Assembly: GCF_947179165.1 (NCBI RefSeq)
Contig: NC_077237.1
Coordinates: 87,396,341-87,460,340, forward strand
Direction of reading: 5' to 3'
Length of the DNA: 64,000 nucleotides
DNA from: Solanum dulcamara
Lineage: Eukaryota; Streptophyta; Magnoliopsida; Solanales; Solanaceae
The position numbers were made by a program, and so were the translations under genes. The notes under the pieces were generated by a model. The model worked only from the letters and a program-made list of their open reading frames with translations. It made no database searches and was not told the DNA's origin. Position 1 is the first letter of the stretch; each line of letters begins with the position of its first letter. Shown here one piece after another: positions 13,285-25,188 of this stretch.

Positions 13285-14676
13285 ATGGAAACTTTGAATG
13301 ATGATTGCCATGTTCTTATTGTTTCATTTCCAGGACAAGGAAATATCAATCCATGTATTCAATTTTCCAAGAATTTGATCAAATTAGGTGTAAAAGTCAC
13401 ATTTTCTACAAGCCTTACAGCTTTTAATCGAATCTTGAATCTTCCAACCATACAAGGATTAACATTTGCTCCTTTCTCTGATGGTTTTGATGGAAACTTC
13501 AAAGGTTCCATGAACAGTTTCCATGAATTCAATGCTTCATTGAGGACTCATGGTACTGAATTTGTAACTAATCTAGTCGAAGACAGGGCGAAACAGGGCT
13601 GTCCTTTTAAACGTATCATCTACACAACGTTAACTGCTTGGATTGGTTTGTTAGCTAAGAGCATAAACATTCCATCGACGTTTCTTTGGATTCAACCAGC
13701 CACAGTCTTGGATATTTACTACTATTTTTTCAGTGGACATGAGGATTCTATCAAGAATTGTTCAAAGGATCAATCTTTAGAGCTTCATGGGCTGCCTTTG
13801 TTGTCTCGTCGTGATTTCCCTTCTATCGTGTTTGGTGATTCGAATGATTGGACATTACTGGCTATGAAAGAACATGTTGAGTTACTGAAGAGTGAGACAA
13901 ACCAAAAAGTGCTTGTAAACACTTTTGATGCTTTGGAATTTGATGCTTTGAAGGTTATAAAGAATGTTACTATATTGGGAATTGGCCCTTTAATTCCTTC
14001 AGCTTTTCTTGATGGAAATGATTCTTCTGATACTTCATTTGGAGTTGATATGAGACAAAGTTTAGATAATTAAATGGATTGGTTGGATTCTAAGGCTAAA
14101 GAATCTGTAATTTACATAGCATTTGGTAGTTATTCTCAGATACCAAATCAACTTATGGAAGAGATTGCTCAAGGTTTAGTATTGTGTAAAAGGCCATTTT
14201 TGTGGGTGATTAGAGAGTGGCCAAATGGAGAAAATCCATTTGAAAAGTTGAGTTGCAAAGAGGAATTGGAAGAGTTAGGGAAAACAGTGCCTTGGTGTTC
14301 ACAAGTGGAGGTTCTACAACACCCTTCGTTGGCGTGTTTCTTGACTCACTGTGGATGGAACTCGAGTATGGAGAGCTTGGCTTCGGGGGTGCCAGTTGTG
14401 GCGTGTCCTCGTTGGATTGATCAATTATGTAATGCGAAGCTTATTCAAGATGTTTGGAAGACAGGAGTCAGAGTGAATGCCAATAATGAAGGAGTTATCG
14501 AGAGGAATGAGTTCGCGAGGTGTATCGAGATTGTGGTGGGAGATGGGGAAAAAGGGGAAGAAATAAGAAAGAATGCTAAGAAATGGAGGGATTTGGCTAA
14601 GGATGCTATAAAGGAAAATGGTTCATCTAGTGTCAATCTCAAGGCATATGTTCATGAAGTTTTGCTTGGTGAATAA
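13285..14676 (+). pseudogene. UDP-glycosyltransferase with in-frame stop (UGT75-like)
   Basis: One continuous frame without intron would give 463 aa but is cut by TAA at 14071-14073, after about 262 codons; the frame continues directly at 14074. The upstream part holds the acceptor domain and SFPGQGNINP. The downstream part holds a complete PSPG box (WCSQ start, HCGWNS, GVPVVA, final Gln in RWIDQ). Two lesions are seen. The TAA lies where the paralogue has Tyr (NDYMEW against N-stop-MDW), so one change from TAC or TAT explains it. Residue 20 is Asn (AAT, 13342-13344) where the catalytic His of the GHINP motif belongs. The truncated product lacks the sugar-donor site and should be inactive. 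The rest of the frame is clean, so the stop looks recent; a population polymorphism or a base-call error is possible. Confidence 0.88.
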
Positions 14677-14707
14677 ATCATTTGTAAGTTGAAAGAAAAA
14701 GCTAAGG

Positions 14708-14834
14708 CCAATCTATGTTACTCGACTCTCCATAAATGTTTCCACATCCGTGTTAGATTCTCCAAAATGTACTACTTTTGGAGGCTCTGACACACATACT
14801 CGCCATACTTTTTAAGAGTCCAAGCAACATAGAG
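14708..14834. repeat. Palindromic MITE, CTATGTTGCTCGGAC family
   Basis: The left end is 'ctatgttactcgactctcc' and the right end 'aagagtccaagcaacatag', with 'tgtactacttttggaggctc' between. The ends are nearly perfect reverse complements. It starts about 30 bases after the stop codon of the broken glycosyltransferase. Short open frames running through here have no gene-like features. Confidence 0.65.
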
Positions 14835-15499
14835 GCCAATGGTCATGCAGTTCAATAATAGTTTTCTAGTTCACAGTGACATTAGTGACATAGTTTTTCT
14901 TTTTGATAATGCTAATGTTCAGGCTGTCTTGGGCATACCACGACTATTTAATTGGATACATGCTATCTCATCAACTCAGGTATCGAGTGATTCTGCCCAC
15001 CAAGATAAGTATCAAGTGCTAAAGCGGATTTTTATAAATAAGTAGTTACGTGTTTGAATAAAAGTAATAAAGGATGACATATTATAATGTTTTTAGTTGG
15101 AACTCTAGCTTAATTTGAAACTTGTGCAAATGTAAGAAGTTCATCTGATTCAGTAATCCAAATTGCTCTGTAGCCTACTTTCCTTGTGTCTTGTGTTTTT
15201 GGTTGGTGTGTGGAAGGATTTCAAAGGTACGGTTCGACTAAACTTGTTAACTTCGACTTATACTTTGTTATATATATTTGTTGAGAAATCTATTAAATAT
15301 GCACAATAACTAAATTATGAACTCAGTAACTCAAATAATAAGTAAATTCACTAAAATTTCAAACTCATTAAGTTCAAATCCTGATTCGAATTTCGAGTAT
15401 TATAAAACTTCTGGTAGGCATAAGATAATTTTATAGTACATGTCACAACTAAAATCATTACATATTCAAATAGAACCTATCTTGTACTAACTCTACAAA

Positions 15500-15603
15500 A
15501 AATGTCGTCAGTTACGTGTTGGATCCTCCAAGAATAGAGCCATTTTGGGAGGATCTAACATGGGTGCGACAACATTTTTGGAGAGACCGAGTAACGTAGC
15601 CAT
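15500..15603. repeat. Partial palindromic MITE, CTATGTTGCTCGGAC family
   Basis: The sequence 'gttggatcctccaagaatagagcc' pairs with 'ttttgggaggatctaacatggg' and is followed by 'acaacatttttggagagaccgagtaacgtagcc'. The right half of the element is clear and the left end is worn. It abuts the stop codon of the XTH gene on the minus strand and may supply part of its 3' end. Confidence 0.55.
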
Positions 15604-15608
15604 AGAAC

Positions 15609-17413
15609 TCAAAATTTTCTACATTCTGGAGGAAACCCTTGAGGAAATCTTTTATAATCAGTGCAATAATTGTATATCATGAAATTCCTCTGCACCCATC
15701 TAAATCTTCTTCTTCCATTAGCATCAAGTTCTTGATTTTGCCATTTTGCATCTAAGAATTGAGATTTGCTAAAATTTTTTGCATAGAAATTTCTGTAATA
15801 GGCTGTGAATGGTGCTTTAGACCAATCAGTTTTCACTAGTCCACCCCTTGTAGCCCAATCATCAGCATTCCATAGACTTGAGTAAATTTTCATTGGTTGG
15901 TTCTTGGGAAATGGAACACCAAGTGATTCAGCATTCTTGAATACTCTAATTGGAGTGTTGTCTACCAAGAAACTAAAAAAATCAAAATAAACAATGAGTA
16001 ATGATTAGCACATGTACATTTAGGATATGTTCTGTTGGTTCAACTAAACTCAATAGTTTCCGTTCGAACTAGGGATCTCAACTAATAGACGCTATTTCAG
16101 AAAATCACATTTCTTCTTGATTTCAATTTTTCTCAATAAAAACATGACTTTCTGATATAATAACTATTAGTTAAGTGAGATAAATCAACTTGTCAAACTA
16201 GGTATCATATGCAAAGAAAAAAATTAATATTGGTATACACTCACACATAGTTCTTCCGTTCCGTTTTATGTGACCGAGTTCAGAAGAGTACGAGTGTTAA
16301 ACTACTTAATTTTTTATGTGAATTTGGCTATGTTGTTCGGACACCAAAATATGTGAGACAACATTTTTAGAAAATCCAAACAACATAAGAATCAAACATA
16401 AAATTCTTCAACTTTTTTCAAAATAAAACTTAAATATTTGAAAACTGCATAAAAAGATACTGTAAGACAAAACAATTATATATAATTCAAAATATACAAG
16501 AAAATCGTGGTCACAGAAAAACCTCTTTGACACTTCAAATAGTAATAGCGACACATAAAATGAAACATAGGTTGTGTATGTGTACACTGAGATTAAATTC
16601 TGAACAGACTGACTTTAAATTCTGAATTGGACTATGATAACAAAATAGTGATTTATGTAGAAGTTTGTTCTTACATGATGTGTTGAGGTTTCCATATGAT
16701 TGAGTAGGTATGGAAGTTCTTGGTAGGATCAAACCATAGGTAAAATTGCTGCTCTCTGTCACCTTTGCCTTGGCTAAAGACATTTGTATGAAGAATATAT
16801 GGTTCACCACTAACATTTCCTAAGAACTCAAAGTCAATTTCATCATGAGTTGGTCCTTGAGAAGATAGCTACAAAATAAGTCAAATAACAAGTTAGAAAT
16901 TGTGTAAATATAAAATAAGGCAAAAGAGACTTGTTGCCACAAAAAAGTTTCTCCGTAACAGTCATCGTCTATAATAATATTTTATTATAACGGTCAAGTT
17001 TTCTTCAAAAACAATTATGTTATATTGTATTAGTTTTTTTTATAATAATATTTTACTATAGCAACCAAATATCCGAACAAGCAATGTTATTATAAAGAAG
17101 TCTGACATAATAATTTTAAAAAAATTACATAGTATGATGTGACAGTGCCAGCAGAATTTCCAGGAACAAGTTTGAGTTGCATATCAATTCTCCCAAAAAG
17201 ATAGTCTTTTTTGGATTGAAAGCCAGAGCCAGAGAGTTTGTCCAAAGATAAAGAAAGAATTTGGCCTCCATTGAAAATCTTGACTCTATTGCCACCCCAA
17301 GTTAAGTCAAATTCTTGCAAAAAATTCCCACCATAAGAAAACATGCAAGAATTCATTAGGAATAAAAGAATAATAAATAACATTCTTGATAAATCATAAT
17401 GGGAAAATCCCAT
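15609..17413 (-). CDS. Xyloglucan endotransglucosylase/hydrolase (GH16)
   Basis: Three exons, 17413-17129, 16868-16675 and 15972-15609, give 280 aa, a usual XTH length. The splice signals are TAT|GTAATT, TTGTAG|CTA, CAT|GTAAGA and TTTTAG|TTT, and the frames join correctly. A hydrophobic signal peptide (ILLFLMNSC region) targets the wall. The catalytic [11 protein letters not shown] motif covers residues 103-113 with both glutamates, followed at once by the conserved N-glycosylation site N113-[20 protein letters not shown] and the C-terminal YNYC...[10 protein letters not shown] are XTH hallmarks. The enzyme cuts and rejoins xyloglucan chains during wall growth. The start is the ATG at 17413 (MGFSHY). 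The splice form used here lacks the fourth exon some family members have. Which XTH it is cannot be settled by eye. Confidence 0.93.
16326..16394. repeat. Short MITE remnant in XTH intron 2
   Basis: The 'tatgttgttcggacacc' end and 'acatttttagaaaatccaaacaacata' end are those of the palindromic CTATGTTGCTCGGAC family, with most of the middle deleted. It lies in the intron between the second and third XTH exons. Confidence 0.45.
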
Positions 17414-17686
17414 TATTTTTTTTAACAATGGATAGAAGTGTAAAAGTTTGATTATTTTTTTTTGGTTTAACTTAGAATGTTTGTGATTTTCTTGTGTGGG
17501 GAAATGGGGTTTAAAGGGGACAAGTATTTATAGTGAATAGAAGAGAGGTGAACTATAAAGGAGAGGACAAAATTCCTGTGGGGTGTATAGTAAAAGTAAC
17601 AAGGTACCAGCTTAGCATATACCATATAGAGTTGGAGACTTTATTTGTTTAACATTGGATGATTTAGGATTTATGGTGTTTTATTT

Positions 17687-17702
17687 GGGGGGGGGGGGGG
17701 GG
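17687..17702. repeat. Poly-G run of 16
   Basis: Sixteen consecutive G bases lie about 270 bases upstream of the XTH start codon. The exact length is prone to sequencing error. Confidence 0.85.
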
Positions 17703-17869
17703 TTTAAGAAAAGGACACATTCCTTCAATGAATATGAGACATTATAACATTTTAACCACTTTTAGTCCGGACAATTGAAGTATGAATAATATAAAATAAG
17801 AGCCTAATATTAAAAATAGATCCGGCTTTGATACCATAATAAGACAAAAACTCCGTCTCTAAACTAATA

Positions 17870-18000
17870 TGGGAGATTGTGAATGCGGAGCCATGTTTAT
17901 CGAAGGGGTTTTCCTGAATTTCCTTCGTCGAAAAATTGTATTTTGTATATATAGATAAAAAATATCTTTTATTTATTTGTATATATAAATTATCGAATAT
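17870..18000. mobile_element. Degenerate hAT-type MITE fragment
   Basis: The sequence 'gcggagccatg...gaaggggtt..cctgaatttccttcgtcgaaaaattgtat' parallels the left half of the complete element at 33576-33765 ('gcggacccagcatg...gagggaattcatccgaaccttcttcgacgaaaaattatac'). The right end is not recognisable. Confidence 0.5.
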
Positions 18001-18141
18001 AAGAAGGTAAGTTTTTGTTGAGTTGCCTTGATGAAACTCCGATATTTTTCATTGGATACTGTAATTATTTGCAGCCAGATAGCACACTAGTTGTCAGTTT
18101 AGATGAATTTGGTAATTTTAGTTGAGATATTGTATAAAAAG

Positions 18142-18262
18142 GGAAGTCCGGTGCACTTATAAGTTTCAGTTATGTGCAGGGTCTGAAAAAGAATCGAATC
18201 ATAAGGATCTATTGTATGCAATTTTAGCATGCATTTCTGCAAGAGATTGTTTTCGCGATTTA
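18142..18262 (+). repeat. Diverged TS SINE
   Basis: The order 'agtccggtgcacttataag...tatgtgcagggtctg...aaggatctattgtatgca...gcatttctgcaagagattgttttcgcg' follows the TS SINE (tRNA-derived) consensus. A better preserved copy is at 62837-63003. The 3' part is lost. Confidence 0.6.
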
Positions 18263-18359
18263 AAATCGAGACATATATATTCCAAACCTAATAAATGGTA
18301 TGGATCCCTGACCCCTCCCCCCCCGCTCCTTATTCTGTTTGCTTTAATGGTATGATTTT

Positions 18360-20620
18360 GACCAGTGAGTGTAAGCCAGCTAGCTAGCTAGATCAAATGT
18401 AATGACAAAAAGTACAATAAATTAAAAGAGTTATGAAGGCAAGAAGTGTATGGTCTTGTTTTATTTTTTAGCTCCTTATTCTGCTAGTAGTTCAAATATT
18501 TGTACTTTTGGTACAATTCATTTGGCTCTAGTTTGGCAAGTTTCTTATGACCTTTGTTGATAAGGCCAACAACTTCACCTCTGGCAAATTATTGTCATTT
18601 TATGGGCTAGCATATAATAGTGAAAAGTTTTGCCTAAGGGGTTCATTTATTTTAAAGCAATAAAGGAGAAGGAAAAGGATAATGAGGTAAAAAAAAGGAA
18701 ACAATTGGATAAATGAGATTCTTCCTTGATTAGAAATTTCGAATTTGAATGGAAATTGAAAATTTTCAAGTAGGAATCGGAGAGCTTACCCTTAAATAAG
18801 GCAAAAATTTGAATTAGTCAAGCCGGAAATGGGCAGAACGCGCTCTTGTTTGTATTTGGCTGATCTGCATCTATTTTACCTATGTTTTACAAGAATAGCA
18901 TTGAAGTTGCGCCGATGTTAAACTCTTGACCTTGTTTTATTCATGAACAAAACTTCAAGTTTAACAAATTTTAACATTTGACCTTGAATACTCATGGAAC
19001 AAGTAGAGATCAAAAGTTCAAGATCAGAAGATTTCTGATTAGCAAGGTCATTGAATGTTATTTCCTACATTTTATCTTACCTTCCTCATGGTTTTTAATG
19101 AAAACTACTGTTGGTTCTTCAAATTAGTTGGTCTTTAATATATGTCCTTCAGAATAGAATTTATGTCTAGGAGGGCATGGATTTTTTAAGGAAGCGAACT
19201 ATAACTTCTAAGATATTAATGATGTGAAAATATAAATTTTACGTTCCGTAATTTTTTTTTAAACTTGAAAGTCGAAAATTAAAGACAAACACAAAATCTA
19301 GGAAAAGGTGTAAAAGACCCACATTTGGGCTACCCCACAAAACATGGGCCAAGCCCAAAGGACGCCCACCTTCATCCCTCATATTATATACACTCAAGAA
19401 AAATAAAATGTTATGTTAGTACTATACGAATTTAGAATTTAAATTTTATGAATTCAATCTATTAAAGTTCACAATTACAACTAAATCGGTATATCTACTT
19501 ACTTAAATGCCTCCTTTCAAATTAACATTGAGTCACTTTTGTTAACGAGAAGGTCTTAGTAACTTCTATAGATCTTTCGACTATAAAAAGTCTAAATATA
19601 AGTAAATAAAAGTGTATTCTCTCTAACAATTTAATTTTTTCTTCGATTATTTACACCTTGGATCACTTTAAACTAGTGGATATTGGGCTGGTCAAATTAG
19701 ATTTGGGTAGGTCATAATGGATCAAGATAATAAACGAATCAAGATCCAATCAAATTCAAATTTTCTTGGATCAAAGCGGGGCAAGTAATGGGTTATAACT
19801 TAATTTTATTCAATTTTTACTAAATTTTAAATATTGAATTATAAAGGAAGTTCAGATATGACCCATTATCGAATTATGACTGAAGTTCAAATATTTTTAT
19901 TTGAAGTTCAACACATAATATACATGAAATTTAAATTAAAAAAACATTCGAACTTCAGATAAAATAGCTAAAATTTATCCTTTATCAAATTATGACTGAA
20001 GTTTAGATATTTTTATTTGAAGTTAAACACATAATATGCATGAAATTTAAATTTTAAAAAATGTTCCAACTTGAGGTAAAAACAACTAAAATTTAAACAA
20101 TTTCTGTCATAGCAAAAAACAATTAAACTTGAATCACAGAAAATAACAAAGAGCGCTAAAAATTTTACTGATATTAATTAATTATCATTAAATTCAATGT
20201 CACTATAAGCTTTAGAGACATTTACAAAGAATAATAATTGCGTTTAAAATAATATATTTAGCGATAATTAAACCATTACCATTAATTAATTGTCAATAAA
20301 AATCATTTTCGAGATAGCCTAGAATTCCAATATCTTTTATATTGTTGGATGAAAGCTTTTGCTTTTGAAGCACAAACACTACTAAAAAAATTAAATTTAG
20401 CTACTGATAAATTTTATAGCTAAACAGTATACTTTTTTAAGTCACTAATTCAACTTAGTGATGAATTAGCAACAAATTTTCATCAGCTACAAGTAAAAGA
20501 ACAATGGATCAACCATGAAGTTTGTAGCTCATTTCAATATTTTTTAATAGTGAAAATAAAGGTCATTCTTATCTAATTCCTAATACAATACTAATAAAAG
20601 TGATTCATTCTTTGATGCTT
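18360..20620. other. AT-rich intergenic region
   Basis: I recognise no gene. The motif 'gaagttcaaatatttttatttgaagttcaacacataatat.catgaaatttaaat' occurs twice (about 19890 and 19990), an internal duplication of roughly 100 bases. The rest shows only low-complexity AT-rich sequence. Confidence 0.45.
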
Positions 20621-20628
20621 TATCTAAT

Positions 20629-20733
20629 AGCAGCCAGGAGAGAGAGTGCACATGGGACACCAGTAGTACTAGATAATATAATTTTGATAGAAAGAGTTTT
20701 ATAATTTAAACAATTTTATAAGCCTATATATAT
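20629..20733 (+). promoter_or_regulatory. Promoter of knottin gene 1: conserved block and TATA box
   Basis: The block at 20629-20660 (AGCAGCCAG, GAGAGAG run, GCACATGGGACAC) recurs almost unchanged upstream of the two sister genes (24482-24510 and 28767-28797). It contains the E-box-like core CACATG. A TATATATAT box follows at 20725-20733, about 40 bases before the chosen start codon. The conservation is seen directly; the regulatory role is inferred. Confidence 0.6.
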
Positions 20734-20770
20734 GTGTGATTTTCCATCAAGGAAGAAAATGAACTCAACA

Positions 20771-21856
20771 ATGGCAAAGATGTTCCTATCTCACAAGCTC
20801 TCTTTCTTCTTTTGTATTCTCCTTGTTTCACTTGTTGGTAAGTTGTTAGTAACTTCATCATCCCTTATTTAGTCTCTTTGTAAAATATATTATTAGGGTA
20901 TTATTTGTCTAGAATTATATAAGTCGATCAAATTATCTTATATTTAGAATATGTTGGTATTGAGTGAAATATAAATTTCTCCTATTTGATTGATTAAATT
21001 TTTTTTAAAAATACTATTTAAAAAAAATTATTTATTTAAAAAATAAAAAAAATGACTTCTCTAAAACCCTATCCCTACCTTCCCCTACATTCCGGACTCA
21101 CCCACCCCCACACCTCCACCCCCACAACACACATCATCCTTACAACACCTCATAGTTTTGTCTTTGATTCATATATATATATTTAGGATAATATTTTTTA
21201 TTTGAATATCAAATATAAGAAAATAAGTAAAATAATATTTATTATGTAAAAAAATATTTTTCTTGAAAAATATTTCCACAGAGAACATTTTGCTCCATAT
21301 CAAACACACCCTTAATTAGTCTTCAATTTTTAATAATATTTACTTATTTTACCTTGTTCATTGTTATTCTACCATCGTTATTTTCTTTTCCATTATGTTT
21401 TAATTTCACTTCTTTTGAGTCAAGGATCTACCAGAATATTCTCTTTACTTCACAAAGATAGAAATAAAGTTTGCATATATCCTACTTTTCTAAATCGATT
21501 TGTAGAATTACATTGAATATGTTGTTGGGTGGTTATTAATAGTAGCTTCATATTTAGTCCCCTTGTAAAGTATAATTATGTATCTCTAATTATATAACTA
21601 TTATTAATTTGATTAATCATGTTTTGCAGTTAATTCATTTTGGTTCTCAAACACTCATCAAGTGATGGCTTTAAGAAACATACATTTTGAAGAAGAACTA
21701 CAAGTGATTGAGCAAATAATAAAGCCTTATGTATCTTCATGTGGCAAATCTTGTACATCTCATGAATATTGCCAAACTTTTAAAGGTTCACCATGTACAC
21801 AATGTCGATTGTTGACTAAAAAGTCCACGTCATGGAGATGCTATAGGTGGAAATAA
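20771..21856 (+). CDS. Secreted cystine-knot miniprotein, carboxypeptidase-inhibitor-like (copy 1)
   Basis: Two exons, 20771-20837 and 21630-21856, with donor TTG|GTAAGT and acceptor TTGCAG|TTA, give 97 aa. Exon 1 encodes the signal peptide (FFFCILLVSLV). Exon 2 encodes a spacer with SFW.SN..QVMALR, then a knot with cysteine spacing C-x3-C-x5-C-x7-C-x2-C-x11-C and the tail YRWK. Potato carboxypeptidase inhibitor (MEROPS I37) has C-x3-C-x5-C-x5-C-x2-C-x6-C, so the frame is shared but the last loop is longer and the tail differs. An inhibitor or signal-peptide role outside the cell is inferred. An in-frame ATG at 20759 would add four residues (MNST), but it lies only about 30 bases after the TATA box and the sister genes start at the equivalent of 20771. 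Confidence 0.85.
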
Positions 21857-22739
21857 TCCGACGCTATAAAAAAAAAATACTGAAATTAGCTACGATGGAA
21901 TTTCCACTAGTCCGTGGAAGAGGCATCAACAACTTGCTATGTGTCTTTATGTGTTTATGTCGTTTACTTCTTTTTTTTTTTAAGTTGTGTCTCGTATCAG
22001 TTTGTTTGAATAATTCGTTGCTAATATAATATTTTGATATTTTGTCGTTAATTTGTTTTTATATATTGTGGTTTAATGATAGGATTTGTCCTGTTTTACC
22101 TTTTCACCTGCTCATACTAAGCTTTATATCACTTGTAATACCTATGACATTTATTATAGCAATACACTCTACATAAAATTATCCATCCCTCTACAATAAT
22201 GGTAATCAAATATTGTGTAAATAATGTTCTATAAGAAATATATTATGTATAAATGTATATTTTATAGTAATCATCATTAATGTTATGTACAAGATAGAAA
22301 ATGTATTAAAATGGTGTATATCAGTTATGATCATAACTTCACGAGGAAAAGGCTACTAATGTTTGACTTTTTTTTTTTTTCTAATTTAATATACTTTTAT
22401 TTATAACTAAATGAGATTTAAACATAATATCAGTATACATTTAGGGAACATACATCTATAACATCTCCATTATAGCATCTATTAAACTTTTAGACAAATA
22501 TTGCTGCTAATTAGTGTTAATATATTATTCAATAAGCATTTTCTTTGTAAGATTTTTAAACATCGATTCTAGTTGTTTTGGTATATGATGATTTTAGATT
22601 AGAGAATTTGGAATGGTTAGCCTTAAAATGGCTTCAATCCAATCTTATAATAAACATTATCCTTAATTTCTCATCATACTCTTAGGTGTGGGACAGAGCG
22701 GATTTTAATTTCAATGTTTTAAGATAAAACCCGTTCTGC

Positions 22740-22799
22740 ATCCACCAATTTTGTCGCTGTTATAGAGAGATCCACCAATTTTGTCGCTGTTATAGAGAG
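22740..22799. repeat. 30-base tandem duplication
   Basis: The unit 'tccaccaattttgtcgctgt tatagagaga' stands twice in a row without a mismatch. The following 'ataatcaatcttcttaggcg' sequence around 22850 resembles sequence near 28080 upstream of knottin gene 3. Confidence 0.85.
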
Positions 22800-23480
22800 A
22801 TTTGACTATAAATTAAAATAAAAGAAATAAAAAATATCATTATTTATTCATTACTTCTTTATAATCAATCTTCTTAGGCGCATTCTTTGTAAAGCCCGTA
22901 ATAATTAAATTAAAGATCAAATATATTGACAATTTCTTAAATTTAATTTTAAAAAATCATTTAGATATATATAAATTGTCAGTTGTATCTATTGAATACC
23001 TGAACTCAAGCCAAAATTATGAACCTATTAAACACATTAATGATAATCTTTCACACATGGTGACATGGTAAATATGGCATATCAATACGTGACATGTGGA
23101 AATTTAAATATGACTCATATTTATTTTTTGTAAAGAAACTATTAGTAAATAAGCCCAAAGACACAATAAGAACATCAAATCCCTTAAACATTTTGCTTTA
23201 ATTTGTTACATTTTCTCTCTCATATAATATAAGTAGTGATAATGTACACTGAACTTCAATCATAATGCAAATGCAAGTGAATTACTGGAATTATGAATGT
23301 CCACTACCCCATATTTCAGGTGTGTCGTGGAGGAATATTTTCGCAAAATATAATATAATACGCGAATTAATAATTATTTTTTTTAAAATAAAGTGAATAA
23401 GCGGCAACGTATTGATAATTTTAGTAAACAGGTGGTTGCATATCAATAATTTATTTATTATTTTGTGGGGAGGGGGGCCT

Positions 23481-23570
23481 TCACTCGAACAACTAGTGAT
23501 TTCTTTAATAAAAGTGAGTCATACTTGTATGCTTTATAAATTAACCACCAGAGAAAGTAATATGAAACAA
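23481..23570 (+). promoter_or_regulatory. Relict knottin upstream region
   Basis: The text 'gaacaactagtgatttctttaataaaagtgagtcatacttgtatgctttata' corresponds to 'agcaactagtgctttc...ttctttaataaaagtgagtc' at 24408-24465 and to the region 28637-28765 before gene 3. The following AGCAGCCAG block is replaced by 'accaccagagaaagtaatatgaaac'. No knottin exon follows before gene 2. It is best read as the remains of a duplicated upstream region. Confidence 0.45.
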
Positions 23571-24481
23571 TTATAAAGTTAAAGAAAGTAATTCAGAATA
23601 TTTTTAATTTTTTTTTTATGATATTGCTTTTGCACGAACATATTTGTTGGTGGGAATGTGGAGTATGTTTTTTCAAGTTTATCTTGCTCAGTGATTTTTT
23701 TTCAGCATAAATTTAATTGAGCTATAATTCTAAACAAAGCAGAATTATATTTTGGAAATCCATTCATTTTAGATTTAGCTAATCATGACGTGCTTGTGGA
23801 AGCATGACCAACTTCAGGCGGTCATATTTTTTTTAAAAAAAATTTCACAATTTAAGGGAGTCTTATAATGTGAGATATTGTAATTTTAATCCCTCGTCAA
23901 TATGGTGGCGGAGAAATATTATGATTTTGGCACGGTCTTGATTAGATGTCGTATTGTCATCTTTGATGGTGTCTGTCAGATCCATCGATTCTAGATGTAT
24001 TTCGACATCTAATGCAATGATGAGTAGCCTTTTCCAAAAATATCAAGAGCAACAAATTCAAGTTTTGAGATATTAGAGATTTTAAGAAAATAAAATTCTT
24101 ACCCCTTTTGTTACCTTCTTAAAAATATAGCTCAAAGTGAAGGAGACTCGTGCTGATAACGTATTATAAAATAAAGAAAAAATAAAAGAAAATAATGGAG
24201 AACAGAAGATGAGAGATGATTGCCTATATTTTTCTTCTTCTTCTTCGTATATAGCTATTTATAGCCTAGATGACAAAAAAAAATAAGGAAGAAGGAGTAA
24301 ATTTTTTCTTAAAGTGGATCTCATTGACAGCCACTACTACTAACGTATATAAACACGTTACTAATTTAAATATTATAACGTAAAAGAAATTAAAATCTTG
24401 AACATTCTAGCAACTAGTGCTTTCTTTCTTTTCTTTTCTTTTCTTTAATAAAAGTGAGTCTCCCTGGATGATCTATGTAAT

Positions 24482-24510
24482 AGCAGCCAGAGAGAGAGCG
24501 CACATGGGGA
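24482..24510 (+). promoter_or_regulatory. Conserved upstream block of knottin gene 2 (displaced)
   Basis: AGCAGCCAG, the GAGAGAG run and GCACATGGGGA match the blocks before genes 1 and 3. Here the block lies about 800 bases before the start codon instead of 130-160. The space between is filled with SINE and LINE fragments (24541-24930). Confidence 0.6.
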
Positions 24511-24540
24511 ATACTAACCCAATGAAATTTCATAACATGT

Positions 24541-24930
24541 GATTTGGGAAGGGTAAAATGTACGCGGACCTTATTCCTATCAAGGTAGAACGACTGTTTT
24601 CGAAAGACCCTCGGCTCAATAAAAGCATAAAAAGAGGTCAGATAAGGCTAAGAATTTCAAAGCGTTATGGGAAAGTAAATAACAAAAGTGACACAAATAA
24701 AATAGAGTAATCAAAGTACAGAAAGTAATAGATACTAATAGATAATAACAGAAATCAGAGCACAAGAAATTATAGTGCGCTAATGCGCGTACTAATAAGG
24801 AAGAATAACGAGACTATGTACTAGTCTTCTACCTTAATGTGGGTCCTCCACACCCTCTTATCTAAGGTCATGTTCTCGGTAAGCTGTAACTGTGTCATGA
24901 CCTGTCTAATCACCTCTCCCTAATAAATAA
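24541..24930 (+). mobile_element. SINE and LINE fragments inserted in knottin gene 2 promoter
   Basis: The first part (24546-24640, plus strand) has SolS-like SINE text: 'aaaatgtacgcggaccttattcc', 'gaaagaccctcggctcaata'. The last part (24835-24925) matches the end of the LINE-derived segment at 4795-4890 ('gtcctccacaccctcttatctaaggtcatg...ggtaagctg'). Between them lies AT-rich text without clear origin. Confidence 0.6.
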
Positions 24931-25188
24931 TATTTTTTTGTTTTTAATTTATTTGTTTAATTTTAGTTTGATATAAAAAAATTAAAGATGAATATAATAT
25001 ATTAAAATATTTTTAAATTTTATGATATTAAACATAGCGTATGAAAAGTTTAAATTAAATAATTATTAAAAAAGAATAGAAATATTTTTCTTTAAAATGG
25101 ATTAAAAAAGGATAGGATAAACAAATTAAAATAGAGGAATAGAAAATTTTAAGAGAGAATTATTTATATTTAAAAAAATTTAAAAGCT

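Noticed and set aside
14839..15045. 68-codon frame after the broken UGT
   Set aside because: No domain, signal or family resemblance; it overlaps the edge of MITE sequence.
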